A stretch of DNA of 64,000 nucleotides. Origin: Pseudomonadota bacterium. Lineage in GTDB: Bacteria; Pseudomonadota; Gammaproteobacteria; Burkholderiales; Burkholderiaceae_C. A program made the translations under genes and the position numbers. The notes under the pieces were generated by a model. The model worked only from the letters and a program-made list of their open reading frames with translations, did not search any database and was not told where the DNA came from. The DNA lies in assembly GCA_023387335.1 (NCBI GenBank), contig JAEWIF010000026.1, positions 248,001 to 312,000 of the forward strand. The letters are read 5' to 3'. The stretch's first letter is position 1, and each line of letters begins with the position of its first letter. Shown here one piece after another: positions 33,504 to 42,329 of the stretch.

Positions 33504-36500
33504 CTATCGGCAGAGCCCAGTGGGCCGATTCGTGTACTGGTCTGCAGGGCCATGATTCACCGCGCGACCATCGGGGCCGCTGGTGATGACATCGCCGTTC
33601 GGTGCTATGCCCGTCCAATCTCGCGCGCCAGCTCCGACACCGTCTTTGATGTCATGGACGTCGCTAGGACCCAGTCCAGTTTGATCTATTGGCTTTGTGC
33701 CCGGCGGCGCGTCCACCGGTCGGGACTCATTTCCCGGCTTGGCGAACATCCTGTCGAGCCCATAGCCGATCAAGGCCCCTGAACCCGCTCCTAGCAAGGC
33801 ACCAGCTACCGCTCCTGGCGGGCCTCCTAGCGCAAATCCCACTCCAGTTCCGAGTCTCGCTCCTATCGCTGCCTGCAGACCAGTCGGGTCCATGTAGCGC
33901 AACGGGTCGCCAGAGACATAGAGATATCGATTCAGGCCACCGGGTAGCCCAATCGGATCCGGCTGCGTGAATCGCCCAATTCCGGCTTGGTACCAGCGGA
34001 ACAGGTTGTTGGATAGTCCCGCCTCGGCATCCTCCTGCTGCCCTGGAAAGCGTAACCCGAACTCGATCGGTTCCGAGCGCCTCAGCTGAGGCTCATTCGC
34101 GACGGGAACCATTTGGGCCAAGGGCCCGGTCGGCTTGTTGTTTCCAAACGCGCTGTACGGCCACTGCCACACTGGCCGCTTCACTTCATCCGTCACCAGC
34201 CTGGGCGTGCCCAGGTGATCCGTATGCACCGCGTACAGCTTCCCATTCCGATAGAACCCCATTGGAATCGCTGAACCGTCTTCGAGCGGCAGCCAGATGT
34301 ACTCGGTTCTGCCTTTGCCGAACGCACTGCCGGTGTCGTACTCGCCGAGCAAGGCCCAGCGCGGCAGCTCGCCATCCCCGTAGAGGTACACCGTGCCGAT
34401 GCTCGCTTGCTCCTGCTGCGCAGTGAACAGCGACGCGAATCTCTGTTTGAGCCAGGCCACAAAACCTTCGCCCAGCCTTTCCGCCGTCGGAACCGCAAAT
34501 TCGGAAGCCGGCTCGCTCCTGAACACCCGCTGCCCTGCGGCGTTGTGCAAGTAGCGCACCGTCATCGGTTCGCCGTTCTGCGTAGTTCGCATCTTCGACA
34601 GCCGATTCCCCCCGTCGTACTCGAACTCGTGCAGGCCGTCACTCGTGAGGGAACCGTTGGCGTCCAGCGTGTAAGTCACCGCCGCGCCCGCGGCGGAAAC
34701 CGACCTGCCGCCCCGGGTGATCTGGGTAGCCTGCTTCAGCCCCATCGTGCGGTTGCTGATGGGGTCGATGTGGAGCACTTGCTGTGTCGTTCGGGTGTGG
34801 CCACCTTCTTCGAATTCCCCTTCCAGGTCGATGTCGCTCGTGGCGACATCGACGGCGGTCAGCCGGTTTCCGTTCGGGTCGTGGCTGTACTGGGTGCTCG
34901 CCCCAGGTCGTTCGAACCGGATCACGCGGTCACGACTGTCGTATCCCGCGACCCACGACAGCAAGGTTGGGGTGAACGTTTCGGTGCCTCCCTCCACGCT
35001 GCGCACCCAGAGCTTCTGATGGATGCCGGTGATGCGGCCCGCCGCGTCGTAGATGTACTCGGCGAAGTCGTTGTACGTCATGCGGCCGTCCGCGTCGAAG
35101 TAGCGCGAAGCCGCGTCGCCGTTGCTCCATTGCCAGGACCGTGGCTGGCCCAGAGCGGTGTGCGTCAGGTCGATCACGAATGGCTTGACGCTCTGGAGAA
35201 AGCCCGGCAACCGTGCGTCAATACGAACGATCCGGCCGGCAACCCGCCTGTAGTAGACCTTCAAGCCGCTCGGATAGTCGACGGAGGCAAGACGTCCTTC
35301 GCGGTAGTCGTAGGCCAGTGCGTGCCGGCTGGGGTTGGTCCGGCTGTCGTTCACGATCTGGGTCTTGGAGACGACGCGTCCGTGTTGATCACGCTCGAAC
35401 TGAGTGGAACCCGAGTTGTCTTCCAGGCGCAGCAAGTCTCCGGCGGCGTTGTACTGGAGGAGAGCCGTCTTTCCGTCCGCTTGGCGGATCTCCCGTGGTC
35501 GGCCCAGAAGGTCACGGTCAATGGTCGTGATCTGCCCTTTGGCATCCTCGATGCCGACGACGTCGCCGAGCGCATCCCGCCTGTACGCGAGCGTGCCGAT
35601 GTCCGGGCTGGTCTCGCTCATGACCTCCCCGAAGGCGTTGTAGCTGTATCGCGTGCCGACACCCTTCGGGTCGGTCACCTGCGTCAGCTGGTCCAGCGGG
35701 TTCCAGGCCTGCCTGGCCGATGCGTTGTCCGGGAATGTGGTGACGGCGAGACGACGCAGGCCGTCCAGGGATCGGCGCGTGGTCTGGTTCAGTGGGTCGG
35801 TGATGCTGATCGCTTCGCCGTTCGGGTCGTAGGCCAGCGAGGTGGTCTGCCCCCGGGAGCCCTGCAGGGCGGCCACGCGGCCCAGATCGTTGATGACCCG
35901 TCCAGTCACGCCGGCGAGTTGTCCGTTCGCATCCCGGACCTCCTCCCTCACGCGATTCCCGGCGGCATCGAGCGTGTAGTGCACGCTGGTTCCGCGGTTG
36001 TCCGTAGCGGCGATCAGTCGCCGGCCAGCGTCATACGTGTATTCGATCTGATGGCCGTCCGGTCGGTACTCGGCCTGGAGATCGGCCTGGGAATATGTGT
36101 TGGCGTAGCCGTAGGCGATGGTTTCTTCCCCGACGGTCTCGCTGGTCAGACGATGGCGCGAATCCCAGGCGTAAGTGCGCAAGGCGCGGCCAGGCTTGCT
36201 TTCGGTCGCCACGTTGCCCGCTGGGTCAAACGTATAGCGTGTCTCCTGTCCCGCCGAATCGATGACGCTGATGCGGTTGCCCTGAGCATCATGTCCGTAT
36301 CGCCACAGGCCGCCGCGCGGGTCGGTCATCGACTCGGGCAGGCCTTGCGCGTTGTATGTCCACCGCCAGGCTCTCCTCTGGCCGGTCTGCGTATCGGTCA
36401 GGATCTTGTCGATCGTGTTGCCGAGACTGTCGTAGACGTACTCCGTGGTTCTGCCCGGCTCGACCACGCGCACGGGGAGGTGAAGCGTCGGGTGCCACTC

Positions 36501-38120
36501 GATCTGGACTTGGCGTTGTTCCGGAAGTCCCTGCGCCTGCGTCACCGAGGAGAGAAGTTTTCGGGAATCGTAGGCGAAGGATGTGTTCACACCGAGATAG
36601 TCCCGGCTCTGGAGCACAAGGCCGCTGGAGCCGTCCACAACCTTGTCGGCCGCATCGCCGATGCAATCCGCACAGGGCTGGCTCTGGCCCGCAAACACCT
36701 GCCTCGCGCCTGCCGCGCCATATCGCTGCACCCTCGCCGTGCCCAGCGGATCGATGACTCGTACGGACCCATCGGCCGCGTACTCGACCTGATGCCGCTG
36801 CCGGCCCCCGGCATACTCGGAACGCACGGCCCGGCCTTGCGCGTCGTAGGACCAGCTTGCAAGGGGCTGTGAGTTCTCGAGAACCCCGGTCAGCGCGAGT
36901 GGATAGTTGCTGTCCTCGTATAGGTAGATGCGCCCTACGCCGCCCGCAATGGCCCAGGAGAGGCGGCCGAGATCGTCGTAGATGTAGGCGACATCCGTGC
37001 CGCCATCGGGTGTCCACACATACGCCAGGCGACCGTGCTCGTCGTACTCGAATCGAAGGCTGCGGCCGAACGGCTCCGTCACGCGGCGCAAGAAGCCTTG
37101 TTCGTGTTGTGCCGTGAACGTCCGGCCACCGAGGCGGACGATCCGCATGATTCGGCCCTCAGCGTCGTAGTACTCCGTGCTTCCGTCCGCCACCAGGTAC
37201 TTCCAGGTCGCTCCCGTGGGGTCGGCCGCGTCCAGCCGAAACAGCTGGTCGCGCACGTGGGCGTCCCCGATCCACTCTCCAGGCCCCGCGCCCGTGAATG
37301 CATGGGACCTCCCGGTGGGACGGATGGCGACGGCGCGGTTGTCGCGCGTCAGCACCCGCATGCTGTAGCTGTGCGTCCAGCCGGGCAGCGAGGAGTTGTA
37401 GTAGCGCACGAGCCGCAGGCCGGATGGCGACGGGTGGTCGAGTTCCTCCTGGTACTTGTTGCCCGTGCCCGCGAAGATGGGATTGCCGATCGCCTCGGCG
37501 CGCGTGCAGGATCCGTGGCTCCCACGTGCATCCGATAGCACCTGCGGCGGTGCTTCGGCGTGCGAGTCGTCCCCAGGCGGACCGGCGTTGGGATTGAGGC
37601 CCCCGCCGGCCGGAGTGCCAGGGGGCGTTCTGGAGGGGAGCACTCCTCCGTCACGAAGGCACCGGGAGAAACCTCCAGAGCCGGTGATGCAGCCGAGGGG
37701 CGGATTCGCTGGATCCTCCGGCGGCGGCGGCGGGGCGATTCCGATGCATACCATGGTGATCTCGCGTTGAGGAGGAAACGACCACCGCCCTCCCTCACAG
37801 AAGTCAGGAGAGCCGCAGGCGCTGGTGTACCTCCAGTGCTGTCCCGGGCTGCACGCCTCCAGGATGTAGGGAGGCAATGGCGCGACCGCGTTCCAATGGT
37901 TGATCGTCGCTTGCGCCGCGCCGCACCAGGTGGGACCTGTGTGAGGCGGCGAGTCGAGCCTCCAGTAGAAGTGGGACAGCCTTTCGTTCTGGGTCGGGCA
38001 GGCAGTGAGACTGGTGTCGGGGTATTCGACGATCTCACCCGGCGCAGGCTGGGCGGAAACCTGTCCAGAACCAACGCTGGCGAGAATCACCAGCGCGAAG
38101 ACGCAGCACAGTTTTGTCAT
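33504..38120 (-). CDS. secreted RHS-repeat polymorphic toxin
   Basis: A 1538-residue protein. Signal peptide at residues 1-23 (LCCVFALVILASVGSGQVSA), then a Cys- and Pro-rich N-terminal part, then a DUF6531-like entry segment (GNPIFAGTGNKYQEELDHP). Dozens of YD/RHS repeats follow from about residue 330 (FEYDEHGRLAYVWTPDGG, YSYNAFGEVMSETSPD), forming the shell that encloses the toxin. The conserved core ends GRFTQPDPIGLPGGLNRYLY and DPLRYMDPTGL near 1410. The last 123 residues contain a glycine-zipper stretch and a 70-residue tip with DVHDIKDGVGAGARDWTGI and a VNHGPADQY end, resembling small nuclease-type tips of other RHS proteins. It has no PAAR or TcB partner here; the Sec signal points to general export. 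Confidence 0.9.
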   Translation of the reverse strand: MTKLCCVFALVILASVGSGQVSAQPAPGEIVEYPDTSLTACPTQNERLSHFYWRLDSPPHTGPTWCGAAQATINHWNAVAPLPPYILEACSPGQHWRYTSACGSPDFCEGGRWSFPPQREITMVCIGIAPPPPPEDPANPPLGCITGSGGFSRCLRDGGVLPSRTPPGTPAGGGLNPNAGPPGDDSHAEAPPQVLSDARGSHGSCTRAEAIGNPIFAGTGNKYQEELDHPSPSGLRLVRYYNSSLPGWTHSYSMRVLTRDNRAVAIRPTGRSHAFTGAGPGEWIGDAHVRDQLFRLDAADPTGATWKYLVADGSTEYYDAEGRIMRIVRLGGRTFTAQHEQGFLRRVTEPFGRSLRFEYDEHGRLAYVWTPDGGTDVAYIYDDLGRLSWAIAGGVGRIYLYEDSNYPLALTGVLENSQPLASWSYDAQGRAVRSEYAGGRQRHQVEYAADGSVRVIDPLGTARVQRYGAAGARQVFAGQSQPCADCIGDAADKVVDGSSGLVLQSRDYLGVNTSFAYDSRKLLSSVTQAQGLPEQRQVQIEWHPTLHLPVRVVEPGRTTEYVYDSLGNTIDKILTDTQTGQRRAWRWTYNAQGLPESMTDPRGGLWRYGHDAQGNRISVIDSAGQETRYTFDPAGNVATESKPGRALRTYAWDSRHRLTSETVGEETIAYGYANTYSQADLQAEYRPDGHQIEYTYDAGRRLIAATDNRGTSVHYTLDAAGNRVREEVRDANGQLAGVTGRVINDLGRVAALQGSRGQTTSLAYDPNGEAISITDPLNQTTRRSLDGLRRLAVTTFPDNASARQAWNPLDQLTQVTDPKGVGTRYSYNAFGEVMSETSPDIGTLAYRRDALGDVVGIEDAKGQITTIDRDLLGRPREIRQADGKTALLQYNAAGDLLRLEDNSGSTQFERDQHGRVVSKTQIVNDSRTNPSRHALAYDYREGRLASVDYPSGLKVYYRRVAGRIVRIDARLPGFLQSVKPFVIDLTHTALGQPRSWQWSNGDAASRYFDADGRMTYNDFAEYIYDAAGRITGIHQKLWVRSVEGGTETFTPTLLSWVAGYDSRDRVIRFERPGASTQYSHDPNGNRLTAVDVATSDIDLEGEFEEGGHTRTTQQVLHIDPISNRTMGLKQATQITRGGRSVSAAGAAVTYTLDANGSLTSDGLHEFEYDGGNRLSKMRTTQNGEPMTVRYLHNAAGQRVFRSEPASEFAVPTAERLGEGFVAWLKQRFASLFTAQQEQASIGTVYLYGDGELPRWALLGEYDTGSAFGKGRTEYIWLPLEDGSAIPMGFYRNGKLYAVHTDHLGTPRLVTDEVKRPVWQWPYSAFGNNKPTGPLAQMVPVANEPQLRRSEPIEFGLRFPGQQEDAEAGLSNNLFRWYQAGIGRFTQPDPIGLPGGLNRYLYVSGDPLRYMDPTGLQAAIGARLGTGVGFALGGPPGAVAGALLGAGSGALIGYGLDRMFAKPGNESRPVDAPPGTKPIDQTGLGPSDVHDIKDGVGAGARDWTGIAPNGDVITSGPDGRAVNHGPADQYTNRPTGLCR

Positions 38121-38267
38121 CGCTCCTCCAAGTGGTTGTGGAGCGATTGGGAAGGACCGAAGTCGGTGTGAAGAGGTAGAAGGTCAGGCTATGGCTGCTT
38201 GGACGCCATCACACCCGCGAAGGCGAGGACAATTGCGTCCGCTTTCCCGGACTGCCGGAAGCTCTGG

Positions 38268-38287
38268 ATTCCCGCCTGCGCGGGAAT
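38268..38287. repeat. REP-like hairpin element
   Basis: ATTCCCGC (38268-38275) and GCGGGAAT (38280-38287) form a perfect 8-base stem with a CTGC loop, inside the phrase GGATTCCCGC...GCGGGAATGACGG. This phrase is a familiar dispersed intergenic palindrome of beta- and gammaproteobacterial genomes. It lies between the 3' end of the thioesterase gene and the RHS start, 11 bases past the thioesterase stop, and could also act as a transcript end for it. Only one copy is in the window. Confidence 0.65.
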
Positions 38288-38298
38288 GACGGGTTCCG

Positions 38299-38835
38299 CT
38301 AACGCTGCTCGAACACCAGGCAGGTCGTCGTCGCGTGCGCGTACAGCGTCCCGTCCGGCCCATACAGCCGGCCTTCCGCCGTGGCCAGCTGCCGCCCCGC
38401 ATGCAGCACCTTGCCTTCCGCGCGCACCCGCGGCGCCTTGGCGCCGATGGCGCGGACGATGTTCACGCTGAGCTCGGCCGTGGTGTAGCCGCGGCCCGGC
38501 GGCATCTTGCTGTGCACCGCGCAGCCGAGCGCCGAATCCAGCAGCGTGGCGTACCAGCCGCCGTGGATGCCGCCCATGGGATTCAGGTGCGCCGGCCCGG
38601 GCGTGCCCTGGAACACCGCGCGGCCGTCGTCGACCTCGATCAGCTGGAAATCCAGCGTGCGCGCGATGGGCGGGTAGGGCAGGCGGCCGGCCAGCATGGC
38701 CTGCAGCATCTGCAGGCCGCTCATGCCGGCGACCTGGTCGGGCGTGGCGACGCCGCAGCCGGCGCCGGCATCGAAACGGGCGGCCTGCTCGCGCTCCTGC
38801 GCGATCCAGTCCTCGAGGGTGTGGTGTGAGCTCAT
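38299..38835 (-). CDS. PaaI-family acyl-CoA thioesterase (hot-dog fold)
   Basis: A 178-residue thioesterase. The hot-dog signature HLNPMGGIHGGWYATLLDSALGCAV contains the N-x-x-G-x-x-H-G-G-x active-site stretch of PaaI-type enzymes, followed by TTAELSVNIVRAI and GKVLHAGRQLATAEGRL. The N-terminal 50 residues are helical and extend the usual 140-residue domain. It is divergent from a marR gene over 47 bases that hold overlapping palindromes, so it is probably regulated by that MarR protein. Substrate unknown. Confidence 0.88.
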   Translation of the reverse strand: MSSHHTLEDWIAQEREQAARFDAGAGCGVATPDQVAGMSGLQMLQAMLAGRLPYPPIARTLDFQLIEVDDGRAVFQGTPGPAHLNPMGGIHGGWYATLLDSALGCAVHSKMPPGRGYTTAELSVNIVRAIGAKAPRVRAEGKVLHAGRQLATAEGRLYGPDGTLYAHATTTCLVFEQR

Positions 38836-38846
38836 GGCGTATTGAC

Positions 38847-38867
38847 TTGCATATGCAACGGTTGCAT
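38847..38867. promoter_or_regulatory. overlapping palindromes, candidate MarR operator
   Basis: TTGCATATGCAA at 38847-38858 is a perfect 12-base palindrome. ATGCAAC-G-GTTGCAT at 38853-38867 is a second perfect dyad that shares its left half. Both lie between the thioesterase start (38835) and the marR start (38883). The site overlaps the -35 region of the marR promoter, the expected place for a MarR-family repressor. Confidence 0.7.
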
Positions 38868-38874
38868 CTACAAT
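38847..38874 (+). promoter_or_regulatory. predicted promoter of marR-MFS
   Basis: TTGCAT (38847-38852) and TACAAT (38869-38874) are spaced by 16 bases, eight bases before the marR start codon. The -10 box matches the consensus at five of six positions. Because the start codon is so close, the transcript would be nearly leaderless. Confidence 0.5.
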
Positions 38875-38882
38875 AATCCGCC

Positions 38883-39338
38883 ATGGACGCCGCCGTCAAG
38901 CCCCAAGGCTGCACCAACCTCAAGCTCCGCCAGCTGATGCGGCGCGTCGCGCAGCACTACGACGCCGAGGTCGGCAAGACCGGGCTCAAGGGCACGCAGT
39001 ACTCGCTGCTGTCCTATGTGTGCAAGCTCGGCCCCGTCCGCCCGGTCGACCTGGCGCGCGAGATGAAGGTCAGCCCGTCCACGCTCAGCCGCAACCTGCA
39101 GCCGCTCATCGGCGCCGGCTGGCTGGTGATGGAGCCCGGCGACGACGCGCGCAGCCGCCGCGTGCTGGCCACCGACGCCGGCCGCGACAAGCGGCAGGAG
39201 GCGCAGCGCCGCTGGCGCGTGGCGCAGGAGAACCTCAATTCGATGCTCGGCCCCAAGCGGGTCGTGGCCCTGCATGCGCTGCTGGACGAATGCAGCGATC
39301 TGCTCAACCCCGCGCCCCTCGGAGAAGACGATGAATGA
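38883..39338 (+). CDS. MarR-family transcriptional regulator
   Basis: A 151-residue winged-helix regulator. The fold elements are LRQLMRRVAQHYDAEVGKTGLKGTQ, the HTH with RPVDLAREMKVSPSTLSRNLQPLI and the wing GDDARSRRVLATDAGRDK. It is followed by an MFS transporter gene that overlaps it by eight bases, the common arrangement where MarR represses its own efflux or uptake pump. The palindromes upstream (38847-38867) are a likely binding site. ATG at 38883. Confidence 0.92.
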   Translation: MDAAVKPQGCTNLKLRQLMRRVAQHYDAEVGKTGLKGTQYSLLSYVCKLGPVRPVDLAREMKVSPSTLSRNLQPLIGAGWLVMEPGDDARSRRVLATDAGRDKRQEAQRRWRVAQENLNSMLGPKRVVALHALLDECSDLLNPAPLGEDDE

Positions 39339-40554
39339 ACCCCGCCGCCTGGCCGTCTGGGCCGTGCTGCTGGCCGCGGCCGGCACCTTCGCGCTCACCA
39401 TGGGCGTGCGACAGACGATGGGGCTGTTCCTCTCGCCGCTGAACACCGCCACCGGCCTGGGCCTGGCCAGCATCAGCCTGGCGTTCGCCTTCGGCCAGCT
39501 GTGGTGGGGCATCACCCAGCCGTTCGCCGGCGCGGTGGCCGACAAGATCGGCACCGGCCGCGTGCTGCTCGCCGGCACGGCGCTGGTCGCGCTCGGCACT
39601 TTCCTCACGCCGTACATGACCAGCACGCTGGGCCTGGTGATCGCCATCGGCGTGCTGGCCGCGGGCGGCGCCGGCATGGCGGGCCCGGCGGTGCTGATGG
39701 CGGCCGCCACGCGCCTGATCCCGGCCGAGAAGCGCGGCCTCGCCACGGGCATCGTCAACGCCGGTGGATCGACGGGCCAGTTCCTGCTCGCGCCGCTCGC
39801 GGCCGCGCTGATGGTGGGCGTCGGCTGGGTCGGGGCGATGCAGGTGCTGGCGCTGCTGGTGCTGCTCGCGCTGCCGGCCGCCTGGGCGCTGCGCGGCCAT
39901 TCGCGACACGTGGCGGGCGCGGGCGCCGCCGCCAGGCCGCTCGGCACGCGCGAGGCGATCGGCCAGGCGCTGCGCAACCCCAGCTACCTGATGCTGTCGG
40001 CCGGCTTCTTCGTCTGCGGCTTCCACGTCGCCTTCCTGGCCACGCACCTGCCCGGCGTGGTGGCCGCATGCGGGCTCAGCCCCGAATGGGCCGGCTGGTC
40101 GCTGGCGCTGCTCGGCCTGTTCAACATCGTCGGCAGCATCGCCATGGGCTGGGCTGTGGGCCGCTGGCGCATGAAGTCGCTGCTGTCGCTGGTCTACGCC
40201 GCGCGCGGACTGGCCGTGCTGGTGTTCCTGCTCGCGCCCAAGAGCGGGCCGGTGGTGCTGGTGTTCTCGGCGGTGATGGGCGTCACCTTCCTGTCGACGG
40301 TTCCGCCCACGGCCGGCCTGGTGGCCAAGTTCTTCGGGCCGGCCAACATGGCCACGCTGTTCGGCATCGTGATGCTGTCGCACCAGGTGGGCGGCTTCCT
40401 CGGCGCCTGGATGGGCGGCACCGTGTTCCAGGCGACCGGCAGCTACGACTGGGTCTGGTACGTGGACATCGTGCTGGCCGTCGGAGCGGCGCTGGTGCAC
40501 CTGCCGATCCGCGAGGCGAGGCTCGCGCCGCGCACGGCGGCCGCGGCGGCCTGA
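39331..40554 (+). CDS. MFS transporter
   Basis: A 407-residue inner-membrane protein with 12 predicted helices and the usual loop between helices 6 and 7 (GHSRHVAGAGAAARPLG, about residues 197-213). GAVADKIGTGRVLLAG near residue 67 is the inter-helix motif A of the superfamily. The overall pattern, with VRQTMGLFLSPLNTATGLG, resembles the oxalate/formate antiporter-like or monocarboxylate branch (YbfB/OFA-like) and not drug pumps. Co-transcribed with marR. Substrate unknown. Confidence 0.88.
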   Translation: MNEPRRLAVWAVLLAAAGTFALTMGVRQTMGLFLSPLNTATGLGLASISLAFAFGQLWWGITQPFAGAVADKIGTGRVLLAGTALVALGTFLTPYMTSTLGLVIAIGVLAAGGAGMAGPAVLMAAATRLIPAEKRGLATGIVNAGGSTGQFLLAPLAAALMVGVGWVGAMQVLALLVLLALPAAWALRGHSRHVAGAGAAARPLGTREAIGQALRNPSYLMLSAGFFVCGFHVAFLATHLPGVVAACGLSPEWAGWSLALLGLFNIVGSIAMGWAVGRWRMKSLLSLVYAARGLAVLVFLLAPKSGPVVLVFSAVMGVTFLSTVPPTAGLVAKFFGPANMATLFGIVMLSHQVGGFLGAWMGGTVFQATGSYDWVWYVDIVLAVGAALVHLPIREARLAPRTAAAAA

Positions 40555-40608
40555 GGCGCTGGCAAACCTCCAGGCGGACGCACGGCGGCAGGCGTTATCG
40601 TCCGCGCC

Positions 40609-41808
40609 ATGAAGATCCGCAAGCTTGCGATCGGCGTGCTCGCCGCCCTCGCGGTCGCCGCCACGGCCGGCTGGTTCAGCCTCGACAAGGAAACGCGAGG
40701 CCTGCTGGCCACGGTGCCCACCAACCGCGACCTGCTGTTCTGGAGCGAGCCGCAGCGCGACGCCGCCTTCCGCGCGCTCGACCGCATCCCGCTGCTGGCC
40801 AGGTGGCGCGTGATCCCGGCCAGCGCCAACCCCAGGCCGCTGCCGCCCGGCCCGCCGCTGAAGCTGCCGATCGACGTGGACGCCTACATGCAGGGCCAGC
40901 GCAGCGCGGCGCTGCTGATCGTGCACGACGGCAAGCTGCGGCTGGAACGCTATGGGCTGGACTTCGACGAGGACGGCCGCTGGACCAGCTTCTCGGTCGC
41001 CAAGTCGCTCACCTCCACGCTGGTGGGCGCGGCCCTGCGCGACGGCCACATCAGGAGCATGGACGACAAGGTCAGCGAGTACATCCCGCAGATGAAAGGC
41101 TCGGCGTACGACGACGTGAGCATCCGCCAGCTGCTCACGATGACCTCGGGCGTGCGCTGGAACGAGGGCTACGCGGACCCGAACTCCGACGTGGCGCGCT
41201 TCAACAACCACAAGCCCGAGGAAGGCGTGCCCTCCATCGTCAGCTACCTGCGCCGCCTGCCGCGCGCGGCGCCGCCCGGCACGGTCTGGAACTACAGCAC
41301 GGGCGAGACCAACCTGGTGGGCATCCTGCTCGGCAACGCGATCAAGCGTCCCATCTCGGAGTACCTGGCCGAGAAGATCTGGACGCCCGGCGGCATGGAG
41401 CAGCAGGCCACCTGGCTGCTCAGCCGCACCGGGCAGGAGATCAGCGGCTGCTGCGTGCAGGCCGCCGCCCGCGACTACGCGCGGGTCGGCCTCTTCATCC
41501 TGGACGGCGCGCACGGCGTCGTGCCCGACGGCTGGCTGGCCGAGGCCACCACCACGCGCACCGGCATCGGCCAGCCCGGCCGCGGCTACGGCTACCAGTG
41601 GTGGACCTACGACGACGGCAGCTACGCGGCGCGCGGCATCTTCGGGCAGGGCATCTTCATCGACCCGAAGCGCAGGCTCGTGATCGTCTCCAACGCCAAC
41701 TGGGCCGGCGGCGCGAGCGATCGCACGGCCACCCAGGCGCGCGAGGCGTTCTACCGGACGGTGCAGAAGGCGGTGGACGACGAAGGCAAGGGCGGGCCGG
41801 CGAACTGA
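40609..41808 (+). CDS. class C beta-lactamase-like serine hydrolase, membrane-anchored or exported
   Basis: A 399-residue serine hydrolase. An N-terminal hydrophobic segment (LAIGVLAALAVAATAGWF, residues 6-23) serves as signal or anchor. The catalytic S-x-x-K is Ser129 to Lys132 in SFSVAKS; RQLLTMTSGVRW and PGTVWNYSTGETNL are the usual following blocks, with the tyrosine of the second motif in NYSTG. The third motif region reads IFGQGIFID. Such proteins include esterases, peptidases and 6-aminohexanoate-dimer hydrolase relatives; beta-lactam resistance should not be assumed. The YARVGLFILDG segment fits the 6-aminohexanoate branch. Confidence 0.85.
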   Translation: MKIRKLAIGVLAALAVAATAGWFSLDKETRGLLATVPTNRDLLFWSEPQRDAAFRALDRIPLLARWRVIPASANPRPLPPGPPLKLPIDVDAYMQGQRSAALLIVHDGKLRLERYGLDFDEDGRWTSFSVAKSLTSTLVGAALRDGHIRSMDDKVSEYIPQMKGSAYDDVSIRQLLTMTSGVRWNEGYADPNSDVARFNNHKPEEGVPSIVSYLRRLPRAAPPGTVWNYSTGETNLVGILLGNAIKRPISEYLAEKIWTPGGMEQQATWLLSRTGQEISGCCVQAAARDYARVGLFILDGAHGVVPDGWLAEATTTRTGIGQPGRGYGYQWWTYDDGSYAARGIFGQGIFIDPKRRLVIVSNANWAGGASDRTATQAREAFYRTVQKAVDDEGKGGPAN

Positions 41809-41827
41809 ATCCGCCGGCGATGGCCGG

Positions 41828-42262
41828 CTACTTCGGAAGCTTGCCCCTGACGCGCTCGACGTCGTCCCGCAGGCTCTCCTCGTCGGCAGCGATGGCCTCC
41901 AGCCACTGGTCCACCACCAGCCACTGCTCGCCGGAGTAAGGCGTCGAAGGCGACCAGCGGTGGTCGCTGTCCAGCGCGTAGATCACCGCGTCGGCCGCGC
42001 CCGGATCTTCCGGTTCCAGCGCCCGCAGCAGCCAGGCGGCCAGGTAGTAGCGCTTGCCGTCGTCGGAGAGCAGCGGCAGGTCCCACACATGGCGCGCGAA
42101 CACGACCTCGGGCAGGTGGTGGGCTTCATGCGGATGCAGGTCGGCGGCCAGCTCGTCGCATTCGCAGCAGCGGTGCGAGATGAGGTCGAGCTGCGCGGGC
42201 CTGGGCATGTCCGCGAAGGATTCGCGGATGGCCAGTTTCAGCAGGTTGCGGTCGGGCGCCAT
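41828..42262 (-). CDS. hypothetical protein (DUF6714-like)
   Basis: A 144-residue soluble acidic protein starting at the ATG at 42262 (MAPDRNLLKLAIRESF). It has ISHRCCECDELAADL, then VWDLPLLSDDGKRYYLAAWLLRAL, a pattern of cysteine and aromatic residues that resembles DUF6714-type hypotheticals. Function unknown. It is convergent with the serine hydrolase and divergent from the SnoaL-like gene. Confidence 0.65.
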   Translation of the reverse strand: MAPDRNLLKLAIRESFADMPRPAQLDLISHRCCECDELAADLHPHEAHHLPEVVFARHVWDLPLLSDDGKRYYLAAWLLRALEPEDPGAADAVIYALDSDHRWSPSTPYSGEQWLVVDQWLEAIAADEESLRDDVERVRGKLPK

Positions 42263-42329
42263 GGACGTGGCCCGGAGTATGGCCTGCCGCGCGAGAATCG
42301 TCTTCTCACGCGCACCCCGGAGGTGAACC

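Noticed and set aside
38299..38835. PaaI-type thioesterase as a member of the phenylacetate pathway cluster
   Set aside because: It is 23 kb from paaZ, under a different regulator, and the family is broad; the name alone does not link it to phenylacetate.
39304..41514. A 736-codon open frame on the minus strand
   Set aside because: It lies opposite the MFS and serine-hydrolase genes, which have clear families; composition is that of a shadow frame.
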